64,000 bases of DNA from Micromonospora zingiberis (lineage in GTDB: Bacteria; Actinomycetota; Actinomycetes; Mycobacteriales; Micromonosporaceae): positions 1 to 64,000 of the forward strand of contig NZ_SJJR01000024.1 of the NCBI RefSeq assembly GCF_004331455.1, given 5' to 3'. The translations under genes were made by a program, and so were the position numbers. Below are positions 25,130-33,312 of this stretch, in pieces (position 1 is the stretch's first letter; every line of letters begins with the position of its first letter). Below the pieces are notes generated by a model. It worked only from the letters and a program-made list of their open reading frames with translations. It was not told the DNA's origin and ran no database searches.

Positions 25130-25378
25130 ATGCTTGGCGCTGCGGAAGTTCCGAACACGTCCGGATCATCCTTGATCCCGTCCGGTTGCACCATCCAGCC
25201 CGTCGCGCCCGGCGTGGTGCGGGTGGGGGCCTGCGCGTCCTGCGCGGGCCGGACCTGGAAGTACGTCCGCACACGGGCTGAGGTCCGCGCTATTGGGGAT
25301 GGACTCCCCGCCGGTCGGAGCTTGGTCCGGCGGTCCTGCTTGGACTGTGCCGGCTCCGGTCGTACGGCGTCCTGCTGA
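25130..25378 (+). CDS. Small zinc-ribbon-like protein
   Basis: 82 aa with two CxxC pairs (CASCAG and SCLDCAG) suggesting a zinc ribbon. I chose ATG 25130 because GGGAG precedes it; ATG 25106 directly after operator 2 would give a leaderless form with eight more residues. It is the first gene under the GntR-controlled promoter. Similar short CxxC proteins are common in actinobacterial mobile elements; function unknown. Confidence 0.6.
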   Translation: MLGAAEVPNTSGSSLIPSGCTIQPVAPGVVRVGACASCAGRTWKYVRTRAEVRAIGDGLPAGRSLVRRSCLDCAGSGRTASC

Positions 25379-25402
25379 GGCTGGCCCGGGGTGGGTGCTG
25401 GC

Positions 25403-25756
25403 ATGGGACCGCGACCCGAACGACGGTCCCGACTGAGCCCGCCCGCCTCGGTGCCTCGCAGGCCGGAACCTCGTCCGCCGGGTGTCCCCGATCCGGGTGA
25501 CCTGGTGTTCCTGGACGGTCGGGCGTCGGTGCAGTTCGGCGGGAACCGGGCACTGTGGCTGCGGGTGTCCTCGATCGGTGACCGGCCGACGTATGACGGC
25601 TGGGTGTGGCTCACCGGCTACGCCATCGACCCGTCCACCGGGGAGGCGTTGGCGCGGCGGGAGGTCTTCGCGCAGATCGCCGGCCTTCAGATCAACCCCC
25701 AACCTGCCGGCCCGTCGGGAACGGCACGGCGGACGACGAGGAGGCGTGGTGTTTGA
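25403..25756 (+). CDS. Small hypothetical protein of the element
   Basis: 117 aa. After a Pro/Arg-rich start it has a compact beta-rich block (GDLVFLDGRASVQFGGNRAL, then WLRVSSIGDRPTYDGWVWLT). GTG 25391 is an alternative start. It overlaps the next gene. The repeated V-W-L strand pattern resembles the following 81-aa protein, so the two may be distant paralogues. Confidence 0.6.
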   Translation: MGPRPERRSRLSPPASVPRRPEPRPPGVPDPGDLVFLDGRASVQFGGNRALWLRVSSIGDRPTYDGWVWLTGYAIDPSTGEALARREVFAQIAGLQINPQPAGPSGTARRTTRRRGV

Positions 25757-25991
25757 CCTACGGGTACGACTCGGCGCGGTGCTGCGCATCGAGGCGGCCG
25801 ACCGCTACCGGCCCGCCGACGGGCCGGTGATGCTCCGGGTCACCGGGGTCCGTCTGGTGCGCAACCGGCCCGAGTGGGAGGAGTGGATCTGGGTCGAGGG
25901 CACCAAGGTCACCCCACGCCACCAGCGCGGCGAACGCACCCAAGTCCTCGTACCTACGCGGTTTTTCGCACCGAAGGGTGAGACGCGGTGA
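25746..25991 (+). CDS. Small hypothetical protein of the element
   Basis: 81 aa, beginning VVFDLRVRLGAVLRIEA and containing MLRVTGVRLVRN and EEWIWVEGTKV. AGGAGG at 25739-25744 supports GTG 25746 or 25749. It overlaps both neighbours (11 bp upstream, GTGA downstream), typical of a tightly coupled operon. Unknown function. Confidence 0.6.
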   Translation: MVFDLRVRLGAVLRIEAADRYRPADGPVMLRVTGVRLVRNRPEWEEWIWVEGTKVTPRHQRGERTQVLVPTRFFAPKGETR

Positions 25992-26323
25992 CCACGTACC
26001 TGTCGGGGGCGGTGCGGGACCAGTTGCGGGCCGCGCAGTCGCAGCTTGACCGGCACACCCAGTCGAGCGCGGACGGGCGTTGTCCTGCCTGCCGGGTAGA
26101 TGGTCCGTGTCCGCAGCGGCGAGCGGCGTTGCGGGTGTTCGGCCGGTACGGCTGCCTGCCGCGTCGCTGGCCGGGCGCGACCCGTCCGGAGCGGGTGGGA
26201 ACGCCGCTGGTCTGGGCCGGTGTTGCTGGAGCGGGCGACGAGAATCGAACTCGCACCGTCAGTTTGGAAGCAACCAGTCGATCATCCCGGGTGGCTCCGG
26301 CCGGTCCCGCGCAATGCCGTTGA
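25988..26323 (+). CDS. Small cysteine-containing protein, 3' end fused to the att repeat
   Basis: 111 aa as it stands. The first 75 residues look genuine (CPACRVDGPCPQRRAALRVF, a possible zinc-binding CxxC...C). From about residue 74 the frame runs through the right att-like repeat and tRNA fragment and ends by chance at 26323. The start GTG 25988 overlaps the upstream stop. The gene was probably truncated where the element joined the chromosome. Confidence 0.5.
   Translation: MTTYLSGAVRDQLRAAQSQLDRHTQSSADGRCPACRVDGPCPQRRAALRVFGRYGCLPRRWPGATRPERVGTPLVWAGVAGAGDENRTRTVSLEATSRSSRVAPAGPAQCR
26207..26270. repeat. Right 64-bp direct repeat (att-like) of the island
   Basis: 63/64 identical to 16538-16601, same orientation, 9.67 kb apart. 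It holds the second tRNA-Gly 3' fragment (26227-26270, minus strand). It marks the right edge of the island. Confidence 0.88.
26227..26270 (-). pseudogene. tRNA-Gly(UCC) 3' fragment, second copy
   Basis: Same 44-nt fragment as at 16558-16601: anticodon loop CTTCCAA, T-arm, acceptor 3' strand and CCA. The sequence 5' to it cannot complete the anticodon stem, so neither boundary restores a whole tRNA. Confidence 0.82.
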
Positions 26324-26527
26324 CCTGCTGTTACGTCTCAGCTTCGTCTCGGCATGTGGCGGGACCGGTCGGGTGATCCCGGACGGTTTCCTACCAAGAT
26401 CCCTACCATCGTCCCGGCTCGTGTCGGGCTGTGTCGGGTGATCCCGGGCGTTGCCGCCGTCGCCCCGGCAGGCAGTCATCGCGTTGATGCCCGTCGCGGT
26501 ACTGTAGCGCGTGGTGGTGCCTCTATC

Positions 26528-27430
26528 GTGGATGCCGTGACCCTCAGTTCTAGCAGGAAGCACAAGCCGCTGACGTATGTTGAGCGGCTGCTCGCTGACC
26601 TGGATGTCATCCATGACGAGTACGGCCAGATCCTCGAACGCTCGGCCATCGTCAACGTTGACCCCAATCGCCATGGCGGCGGCATCTTCGTCGGCTATGC
26701 CAGGTGGGGGTGGGTGAAGAGCGACGCCGCACTGGAGACGTCCCGGATGGCGCTACTGCGGAAGGTCCGCGATTGGGAGCCTCGGTTCCGACTTCTGTTC
26801 CCTCACGCGACGCCCACGGTTGCGGAGCGGCTCGACCGGGCCATCGGCCGGTTCGAACGCTGGCTTGTCCGCGAGCCTGATACCACCGTGCCGGCGACGG
26901 TGGACAAAGCAGCCGAAATGCTCGCTGCTGATGTCGCCGACTTGCGAGCGTTGGCTGGTTTGCTGCCAGCGGATGAGTACGCAGTTCGCCTCGTTGTCGA
27001 TACCAATACCCTGATCGACAATCCCGACCTTGCGGCCCATGTCCCGACACTAGGCCGCCGGTACATGGTCCATCTGCTGCCCGTTGTTCTGCGGGAAATC
27101 GACGATCTCAAACGTGGCGGACGCAATCAGGATCTCCGCGACGCAGCCCAGCGCGCCGACCGCCGTCTCAAAGGTCTGCGGACCAACGGCGACATCCGGG
27201 CCGGCGTGCGGGTGGCCGGTGACGTGTACGCGGTGTTTGAACACATCGAGCCCCGCCATGACGGACTTCCGTCCTGGCTTGACCTTGCGGTGCCGGACGA
27301 CCGCTTCGTCGCCTCCGCGCTGCTCCTCCAGTCAGATCATCCTGGCTCCGCTCTGCACGTCGCTACCAGTGACATCAACCTGCAGACCAAGCTGGCGGCT
27401 GTCGGTTTGCCTTGCGTCGAACTGCCTTGA
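26528..27430 (+). CDS. PIN-domain protein
   Basis: 300 aa. The N-terminal 160 residues are a helical domain of unknown type. The C-terminal half is a PIN nuclease fold: LVVDTNTLID, VLREIDDLK, VPDDRFVASALL and ATSDINLQTK supply the acidic metal ligands. It is larger than VapC toxins and has no antitoxin gene beside it, so a stand-alone RNase is more likely. GTG 26528 is the probable start; GTG 26537 is an alternative. It lies just outside the right att-like repeat. Confidence 0.75.
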   Translation: MDAVTLSSSRKHKPLTYVERLLADLDVIHDEYGQILERSAIVNVDPNRHGGGIFVGYARWGWVKSDAALETSRMALLRKVRDWEPRFRLLFPHATPTVAERLDRAIGRFERWLVREPDTTVPATVDKAAEMLAADVADLRALAGLLPADEYAVRLVVDTNTLIDNPDLAAHVPTLGRRYMVHLLPVVLREIDDLKRGGRNQDLRDAAQRADRRLKGLRTNGDIRAGVRVAGDVYAVFEHIEPRHDGLPSWLDLAVPDDRFVASALLLQSDHPGSALHVATSDINLQTKLAAVGLPCVELP

Positions 27431-27486
27431 CGATGAGGTCCTCGGAGTGCGAGTAAAGACCTCATCAGATAAACATGAGGCCATGA

Positions 27487-28323
27487 TCAGCGGCTTAGTG
27501 CTGCGGCATTGTTCGCGGCGAGCCATCCGCTGATGTTGCCACAGTCATAGTAGGTGCCGATGGTGGGTGAAACTAGGACGTCATGGTCGGCTGCATACGC
27601 CTCAACTGCATCGGTGGTCTGGTATTCACCGGTGGCGGGATTCGGCTTTAGTTTATCGAAATATGTGACGATCTCGCCGGGCAGGAAGTAGCGGCTGATG
27701 TTGATGTAGCAGGTGGGCTTTTGCCAGTCTCGGGGCTTTTCGAGCATTTCGGCGAGGATGTGGGTGGTGGCGTCGCGGTCACGCGTCGATAGGACGCCGT
27801 AGCGATGTGCTTGGGTGCCGTCGACAGTGGCAGCAGCGAGGGCTGCTGGTGTTCCGGCTCGTTCTCGGCGGGCAATGAGGTCGGCTAGATCGCTTCCACC
27901 ATCAGCGCGAAGCAGGAGGTCGTCGCCAGCAAGAAGCAGGAAGTCGTCACTGTCGATGAAGTCTTTTGCGACCATGGCGGGTACGGCGGTGCCGTACCGG
28001 TTGTCGCGGGGCTGTTCGATGAATGTGAAGTCGGCGAGGTCTTGGAGGCGGGCAGCCGGTTCCCATTTGTCAGTCCATCCCCTGTTGTGGAAGTAAGCTT
28101 CCATTTCCGGATCCGGGGAGAAGTAGTGGCGGACCTGGCTTCCGGCCTGGCCTGGGGCGGTGACGATGGCAATCTTGGTGATGCCGGCGAGGATGCAGTC
28201 TTCGACTGCGTACTGCACGACTGGTTTGTTGAGGACGGGCAGCATGCACTTGTTGAGGGTTTTCGCGACGGGGAAGAATCTGCTGCCGAATCCCGCAACG
28301 GCAATAACGGCTTTGGTAACCAC
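27487..28323 (-). CDS. GalU-like sugar-1-phosphate nucleotidyltransferase
   Basis: 278 aa. It makes an NDP-sugar from a sugar 1-phosphate and NTP; UTP-glucose-1-phosphate uridylyltransferase is the closest family. Visible motifs: the nucleotide-binding start VIAVAGFGSRFFPVAK (canonical AGxGTR replaced by AGFGSR), CMLPVLNKPVVQYAVED, FIEQPRDNRYGTAVPAM and LAGDDLLL. It is the last gene of the minus-strand run; 123 bp separates it from the glycosyltransferase gene, so it may have its own promoter. A housekeeping galU elsewhere is likely, making this a pathway-specific copy. Confidence 0.85.
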   Translation of the reverse strand: MVTKAVIAVAGFGSRFFPVAKTLNKCMLPVLNKPVVQYAVEDCILAGITKIAIVTAPGQAGSQVRHYFSPDPEMEAYFHNRGWTDKWEPAARLQDLADFTFIEQPRDNRYGTAVPAMVAKDFIDSDDFLLLAGDDLLLRADGGSDLADLIARRERAGTPAALAAATVDGTQAHRYGVLSTRDRDATTHILAEMLEKPRDWQKPTCYINISRYFLPGEIVTYFDKLKPNPATGEYQTTDAVEAYAADHDVLVSPTIGTYYDCGNISGWLAANNAAALSR

Positions 28324-28446
28324 AGGCAGTGTCTTCCCCTTCGCTTTGGCCGTGTCGGTGGCCAGTGTACGTAGGGGTGAGTTGGTGCGTGGTGCGTCTA
28401 CCGAAGTTGGCGCTCGTCTTGTCGCTCCTCGCTGGCCCTGTTGCGG

Positions 28447-30612
28447 TCAGGCGGGGCTCTCGATGGCGTCTTGGCTCGATGTAGACGGCCTTTTGGCTGG
28501 CCCGGCCGGGCGGATCGTGACGGGGGTGGCTGCTTGCCGCCGTGTGGCATGTGCGAGTCCCCCGGCGTCGGCGATGAGAGTGAGGGTGGGGGTGGGGCGA
28601 CGGCCGGGTGTGAACCGGTGTCGGTGCGCTTGCTGGCGGACGTGGCTGAGCATGGCGTCGTAGTCGCGTGGTGTGCCTACGGCCCCGTCGGTCCATTGGT
28701 GCAGGGCGCAGATGCCGGTTTCGTTGATGGTTTGGCCGGCGAGGTGGGTGAGGGCTAGTAGTTCGGTGTCGAAGCTGAGGTGTCGGTCGCGGGTGGCGGG
28801 GAGGATGTCGCGGAGTAGGCCGGCGGGGAAGGCTTTGAAGCCGGCTTGGGGGTCGTTGACGTGGTCGAGGTCGAGTAGTTCGGCGACGGCCTGTTGGTAG
28901 AGCTGGTTGGTGCGGGTGGGACCGGTGGGCGGGTAGTAGCCGTGGGCGTCGGGGGTGCGGCGGGAGCCGATCGTCGCGCCTGTGCCGGGGGCTGCGGCGA
29001 GGGCGTGGAGGAGGAGCCCGAGTTGGTCGAGGGGGTAGGTGAGGTCGGCGTCGGTGTAGGCGAGGGTGGGGTATCCGGCGTCGAGCAAGCGTGCGAGGCC
29101 CCACAGGACCGCGCCGCCTTTCGCCGTGTCGTCGGGGCTACTAGCGGGCTGTGTCGCGTTGTCGTCGCTGGTCGCGCCGGCCTGGTAGGGGTAGGCGGCG
29201 ATGGTGGTGATAAGTCCTGGAGTGGCCGGGTGGTCGGCCAGGATCCGGCGGAGGGACAGGGCGGAGTCGCCGGTGGGGCTCTCGTCGACGAAGAGGATGC
29301 CGACCCGTGCCTCGGGTGTGGTGTTGATCAGCCAGGCGAGCTGGGCGAGTTTGACGCGGGCGGCGTTTTGGCCATGCGGGTTGTCTGGCGAGGACGGTGC
29401 GAGGCGTGGGGTTTCGTCGCGCAGGGGGATGACGATGCCGACGTTGATGGGCTTCGTGGCGTCGATGAGGTGGCTCTTGGAGCGGGCGGCTTTGACGGCG
29501 GCCATGAATCCGGTGATGTGCAGGTCACCTGGCATGCGGTGGCGGTGGAGTTTGGCTAGGCCGCGGGCGAAGGCGAGCAGGTGGGTGTCGTCGGTGAAGC
29601 GGTCGAGGGGGCGGATGCCGTGGTAGCCGGTGAGCCGGTCGGCAACCGCGTGGAGTAGTTGTCTTCCGGCAGGGTCGGTTGCCCAGTATGCGGTAGGAGT
29701 GTCTGGGTGGGCGCGGGCATGCTCAGCGAGAAGGTGGTAGGCGGTGACGAGAACTCGTTGGTGCGGCTCGTAGGCAGCGCCGTCGTAGGTGCTTGCGTTG
29801 GCAGCCCACACCGCTTCCCACGCCTGGACCACAGCCTCATCATCCGTCTCGCATGCAGAATGTGGCGCCTGCGCGCGGCATGCGTTCGTGGGTGGCCCAT
29901 CTCGGAGAGAGTTCACCATCTCGGTGGCGGCGGCTACGTCCGCCGAGGTGTGGACGGTGGCTTCCACGCGGGCGAGGAAGGCTTCTATGGCTCGGGTGAG
30001 ACCGCCGTGCTGGGCGGCGTAGTCATCAAGGATGGCGGCTCGTTGTTCGGTCAGTGGTGCGACGAGGATGGCGTGCTTGGTCCGCGTCACCAGTGGCGCG
30101 GCGAGGTCGATGAACGGGTCCGGTTGTTGCCGGTCGCGGGCGTTGAGGAGGGCCTCGACGGTGGGTAGCCGGTCTGGGGTGAGTTGGTCGCAGGCCAGGG
30201 TGCCGGTGAGGGCTTGAACCAACGTTTCCGGATTGGCGTTGGCAGCGTGGCGGTGGAATCGGTCGGTGGTGATGAACGCGGCGTCGATGGCGTCCGGTCG
30301 GTGTTCGAGTGCGGCGATGGTGCGGGCGAATCGGTGGCAGCCGTCGGTTGTGGGAAACAGCAGGGCGCGCAGTCGGCCCGTGCTGATCTGTAGCTCCGGG
30401 CGGTGGGCGACGAGGGTGGTTAGGACGTCGAGGGGCAGGGTCGCGCGGGCGTCGAGGATCTGTGTGAGCGGGCCGGCGGTATCCGGGTGGTGGACGGTCA
30501 GCAGAGTTCGTAGCGCTGCCGGGTCGGTGCTGTGTCGGGCGAGGGCGAGCGCGAGAGCGCGGTGCTGTGCTACCGGTGCGGGGCGGGTGAGCAGTGGGCT
30601 GGCCGGGTTCAT
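28447..30612 (-). CDS. Two-domain GT2-family glycosyltransferase
   Basis: 721 aa. The first about 385 residues are an alpha-helical domain I cannot assign. The C-terminal part is a GT-A fold like polyprenyl-phosphate hexose synthases: INVGIVIPLRDE, GILFVDESPTGD, KGGAVLWGLARLLDAG, metal-binding YTDADLTYP and the signature DPQAGFKAFP. No C-terminal membrane helices are seen, so the acceptor may be soluble. The start is ATG 30612 with GGAGG upstream, overlapping the radical SAM stop (ATGA), so translation is coupled. It would use the nucleotide sugar made by the GalU-like enzyme (inference). Confidence 0.8.
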   Translation of the reverse strand: MNPASPLLTRPAPVAQHRALALALARHSTDPAALRTLLTVHHPDTAGPLTQILDARATLPLDVLTTLVAHRPELQISTGRLRALLFPTTDGCHRFARTIAALEHRPDAIDAAFITTDRFHRHAANANPETLVQALTGTLACDQLTPDRLPTVEALLNARDRQQPDPFIDLAAPLVTRTKHAILVAPLTEQRAAILDDYAAQHGGLTRAIEAFLARVEATVHTSADVAAATEMVNSLRDGPPTNACRAQAPHSACETDDEAVVQAWEAVWAANASTYDGAAYEPHQRVLVTAYHLLAEHARAHPDTPTAYWATDPAGRQLLHAVADRLTGYHGIRPLDRFTDDTHLLAFARGLAKLHRHRMPGDLHITGFMAAVKAARSKSHLIDATKPINVGIVIPLRDETPRLAPSSPDNPHGQNAARVKLAQLAWLINTTPEARVGILFVDESPTGDSALSLRRILADHPATPGLITTIAAYPYQAGATSDDNATQPASSPDDTAKGGAVLWGLARLLDAGYPTLAYTDADLTYPLDQLGLLLHALAAAPGTGATIGSRRTPDAHGYYPPTGPTRTNQLYQQAVAELLDLDHVNDPQAGFKAFPAGLLRDILPATRDRHLSFDTELLALTHLAGQTINETGICALHQWTDGAVGTPRDYDAMLSHVRQQAHRHRFTPGRRPTPTLTLIADAGGLAHATRRQAATPVTIRPAGPAKRPSTSSQDAIESPA

Positions 30613-32201
30613 CGCGCCACCTCCGTTAGCGCCAGCGTGCGGGTGATCTTTGTTGCGGCTTGGTACTCGGTGTCGACCGGGTAGAGCAGGTTCTGCCTCA
30701 GGAAGGTGCGCTCGAACGGGTTGATGTCGTCGTGGATCGTGACCGCGCCGCCCGCGATGGTGAACCGAGTGTGGGGCCGCTGCATGCGAGCGAGCAGGTG
30801 GCGAACCTGCTCGGATGCCGGTGTGGGGGCGGAGGCGCACACGGCGTGTTGGGTCAGGGGACAGCGCAGGCGGCAGTTGGTCTCCGGCTGGTCGTGGTGG
30901 GCGTTGTAGTCGGGCAGGTAGCGGCCCCGCACGACGACCCGTCCGCAGGAGGAGCGCTTCAACACCGCAGGCCGGTCCGCCTCGGGCACGTCGCGGTACA
31001 CGTCATCGAAGATGGCCATGATGCGGCGCTCGGTGTCGGCGGTGAGCAACTTCTTCCCGGGGGCGAAGCTGCCGGCGGGGAGCGGTAGGCCGTAGGAGAT
31101 GAACGAGTTGACGTGGTCGTCGGAGAACTTGAGGCCGCCGAGGACGACGACGCGAGCGCCGACGTCTCTGAAGGTGAGCCAGACGGAGCGGATGTGCGCG
31201 TCGGTGGTGTTGAGTCCTTCGGCGATCGGCCGGTAGTAAGCCAGCACGTTGAGCCGGGATTGCAGGGCGCGGCGTAGGAAGTCGAGGCGCTTGGCCCGAT
31301 TTGGTGGCTCTACGGACTCGGGCATGGCCGCGTAGCAGATGTTGATGTCCAAGTCGACGTTGCGCATTGCCTCTAGCTCGGCGATCTGCTGGTCGGACAG
31401 GCCGTACTTGGTGATGCAGCTGACCCGGTTGGTCAGACCAAGCGAGTCCATCCGCTTTAACGCTTGCAGGGTTCGGGGCCAGAGCTGCGGGATGAACGCC
31501 TCAGACGTGGACATGTGCAGGCCGACCGGGGTCACGTGCGGGGTGAACCACGGGTGGGCCAGCAACCGTTCGACCGCCTCGTCCGCCCCAATGAACTCGA
31601 CCGGCTTCCAAGTGCCGAGGTAGCCGTCGACGGTGTCGCCCTCACGGCGGTAGCAGTAGGCGCACATCAGCGGACAGCCGATACCCATGTCGACGCTCAT
31701 CCCGCCCTTCATCTGGCTGACCAAGTAACTCGTGTTCAGCCCGTCAGGACCGGCGGCACGCTGGGATTCGAGGATCTGCCGTGGCGGCATCACCGGCTGG
31801 TAGCCGGGGTCGAGAGTGCTCTTGAGCGCCAGCGGGGCCATGGGGCTGCCGACGATCCCCGGGTACTCAAACGACAGGTGGAGGACGAACCGGAGCGCGT
31901 CGACCTCGACCGGAGCGAGGTGGTGCGTGGCGGTGAGCGGGGTGACGATCCGACTCCCGGTTTCGAGGAACGGCACCCGCCGCTCGGCCGGCTCGTGCAG
32001 CATCCGATCGTGGATGACGGCAGTGAGCGCACGGTCCAGGCGGCTGCTGCCGGCTGGGCTGCCGCCCTGGTGGGCTAGGCGAGCGACCTCGACAGCCAGG
32101 TACGGATCAGTCAGTGGCCGTAGATCCATCAGCCGGTCGCAGAGACCGGCGCGTACGGCCGGGTCGCTCAGCGGACTTCCGGCGGTTGTGCTGCTGGTCA
32201 T
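30609..32201 (-). CDS. Radical SAM enzyme with C-terminal cysteine cluster
   Basis: 530 aa. The 4Fe-4S motif is CPLMCAYC (CxxxCxxC), about residue 195, inside a radical SAM barrel with VGLHMSTSEAF and CITKYGLS strands. Further cysteines near the C-terminus (CGRVVVRG, NCRLRCPLTQHAVC) may bind a second cluster. The start is ATG 32201 with GGAGG; the frame extends to 32348 but that part overlaps the dehydrogenase gene. It is coupled to the glycosyltransferase gene by ATGA overlap. The reaction is unknown; spore photolyase-like and SPASM-type enzymes are alternatives that I could not confirm. Confidence 0.85.
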   Translation of the reverse strand: MTSSTTAGSPLSDPAVRAGLCDRLMDLRPLTDPYLAVEVARLAHQGGSPAGSSRLDRALTAVIHDRMLHEPAERRVPFLETGSRIVTPLTATHHLAPVEVDALRFVLHLSFEYPGIVGSPMAPLALKSTLDPGYQPVMPPRQILESQRAAGPDGLNTSYLVSQMKGGMSVDMGIGCPLMCAYCYRREGDTVDGYLGTWKPVEFIGADEAVERLLAHPWFTPHVTPVGLHMSTSEAFIPQLWPRTLQALKRMDSLGLTNRVSCITKYGLSDQQIAELEAMRNVDLDINICYAAMPESVEPPNRAKRLDFLRRALQSRLNVLAYYRPIAEGLNTTDAHIRSVWLTFRDVGARVVVLGGLKFSDDHVNSFISYGLPLPAGSFAPGKKLLTADTERRIMAIFDDVYRDVPEADRPAVLKRSSCGRVVVRGRYLPDYNAHHDQPETNCRLRCPLTQHAVCASAPTPASEQVRHLLARMQRPHTRFTIAGGAVTIHDDINPFERTFLRQNLLYPVDTEYQAATKITRTLALTEVAR

Positions 32202-32241
32202 CGATCCTCCAAGACGTTGGCGAGTGTCGGACGACGGCAGG

Positions 32242-33312
32242 TCAGGTCGTGCCGATGAGGTGATCGGTGAGCAGACGAAGATCGACGCCCTGACCGCGTC
32301 CGGCATCGAGCAACGATTCGAGGTGCGCTGGATCGAGCCCGATGCCATCGCGTTCGGTCTCGGCTACGGCTGCCCAGGCTCGATCGCCGGGCATCCGCGC
32401 CCCGTAGCTACCCGGGGCCGGACGGGCGGTGCGGATGGCTTCTGCGAGCTGCTCGACCTTGTCGCCGAACTGGCCAGCGACGCCGAGGACGGCCGGCGAG
32501 ACGGTAATGGTGAGTAATCCCCGGCCCTCGGTGGAGGGCAGCGCTGACGCGCCGGTGAGTGGCCCGACGAGGACGGCGGCGACCGCCGCCAGCGCTGAGC
32601 CCTTTTCTCCCAGCGTTCGGAGCACCGCCGCCTGGTGCGGGTCCTGCGTAGGATCTCCGTTCCCGTCGTACGCCCAGCCCTCCGGTAGCGGGCGGTCGGC
32701 GTCGCGGTAGGTTCTGGCCAGCGTGCCCCAGGAGGTTGACGCGGTAGCGCAGTCGACCAAGACGGGCGGCCGGTCGCTGTTCGGTGTGGCGATTGCCAGT
32801 GGGATCGTGCCGAGGACCGCCAGGTTCGTGCCGTGCGGGGCCACGGAAGCGCTGCCGGTCTGGCCGAGAACGATCGTGACCATGCCGGCCTGCGCCCCCA
32901 GCAGCGCGGAGGACCCGGCTGCGCCGATGTGCCCGCATCGGACGGCAGCGACCACCGCTGCCCCTCCCACGGCGGCCAGCCGCACCGCCCGTCGTACCGC
33001 GACCGCCGCTGCCCATGGCCCGACCGCTCGGTCCGCGTCTAGCCGCAGGCACACCCCCGCCCCCTCGACAGCCCGGATCCGGGGTCGTGGGTTGAGGCTT
33101 CCGTCGGCCAGCTTGGCGAGGTAGGAGGCGACCTTTCGGGTGCCGTGGGACAACACGCCGCGTCGGTCCGTGTCAACCTGCATCTGTGCCACCGTCCGCG
33201 CAGCAGCCACCGGAAGACCCCGCTGTAGGTAGCAGGCAGTCACGTACTCCACTAGCCGGTCGGCCGGCACCCGCACGGCCGCCAGTGGCGGTGTCTCGCC
33301 CGTCCCGGTCAA
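32242..33312 (-). CDS. Ldh2-type NAD(P)-dependent dehydrogenase
   Basis: 356 aa member of the malate/L-lactate/ureidoglycolate dehydrogenase family (not the Rossmann LDH). The motif DTDRRGVLSHGTRKVASYL with catalytic His, GSLNPRP and the late ARMPGDRAW segment identify it. It would interconvert a 2-hydroxy and a 2-oxo acid; substrate unknown. The start is TTG 33312, after AAGGAGA, overlapping the GH3 stop as TTGA. The longer open frame upstream is a shadow. Third gene of the packed core. Confidence 0.82.
   Translation of the reverse strand: MTGTGETPPLAAVRVPADRLVEYVTACYLQRGLPVAAARTVAQMQVDTDRRGVLSHGTRKVASYLAKLADGSLNPRPRIRAVEGAGVCLRLDADRAVGPWAAAVAVRRAVRLAAVGGAAVVAAVRCGHIGAAGSSALLGAQAGMVTIVLGQTGSASVAPHGTNLAVLGTIPLAIATPNSDRPPVLVDCATASTSWGTLARTYRDADRPLPEGWAYDGNGDPTQDPHQAAVLRTLGEKGSALAAVAAVLVGPLTGASALPSTEGRGLLTITVSPAVLGVAGQFGDKVEQLAEAIRTARPAPGSYGARMPGDRAWAAVAETERDGIGLDPAHLESLLDAGRGQGVDLRLLTDHLIGTT

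Noticed and set aside
16558..26270. The two tRNA-Gly segments as functional tRNA genes
   Set aside because: Only the 3' half from the anticodon loop on is present; upstream bases do not form the anticodon stem, D-arm or 5' acceptor strand at either copy.
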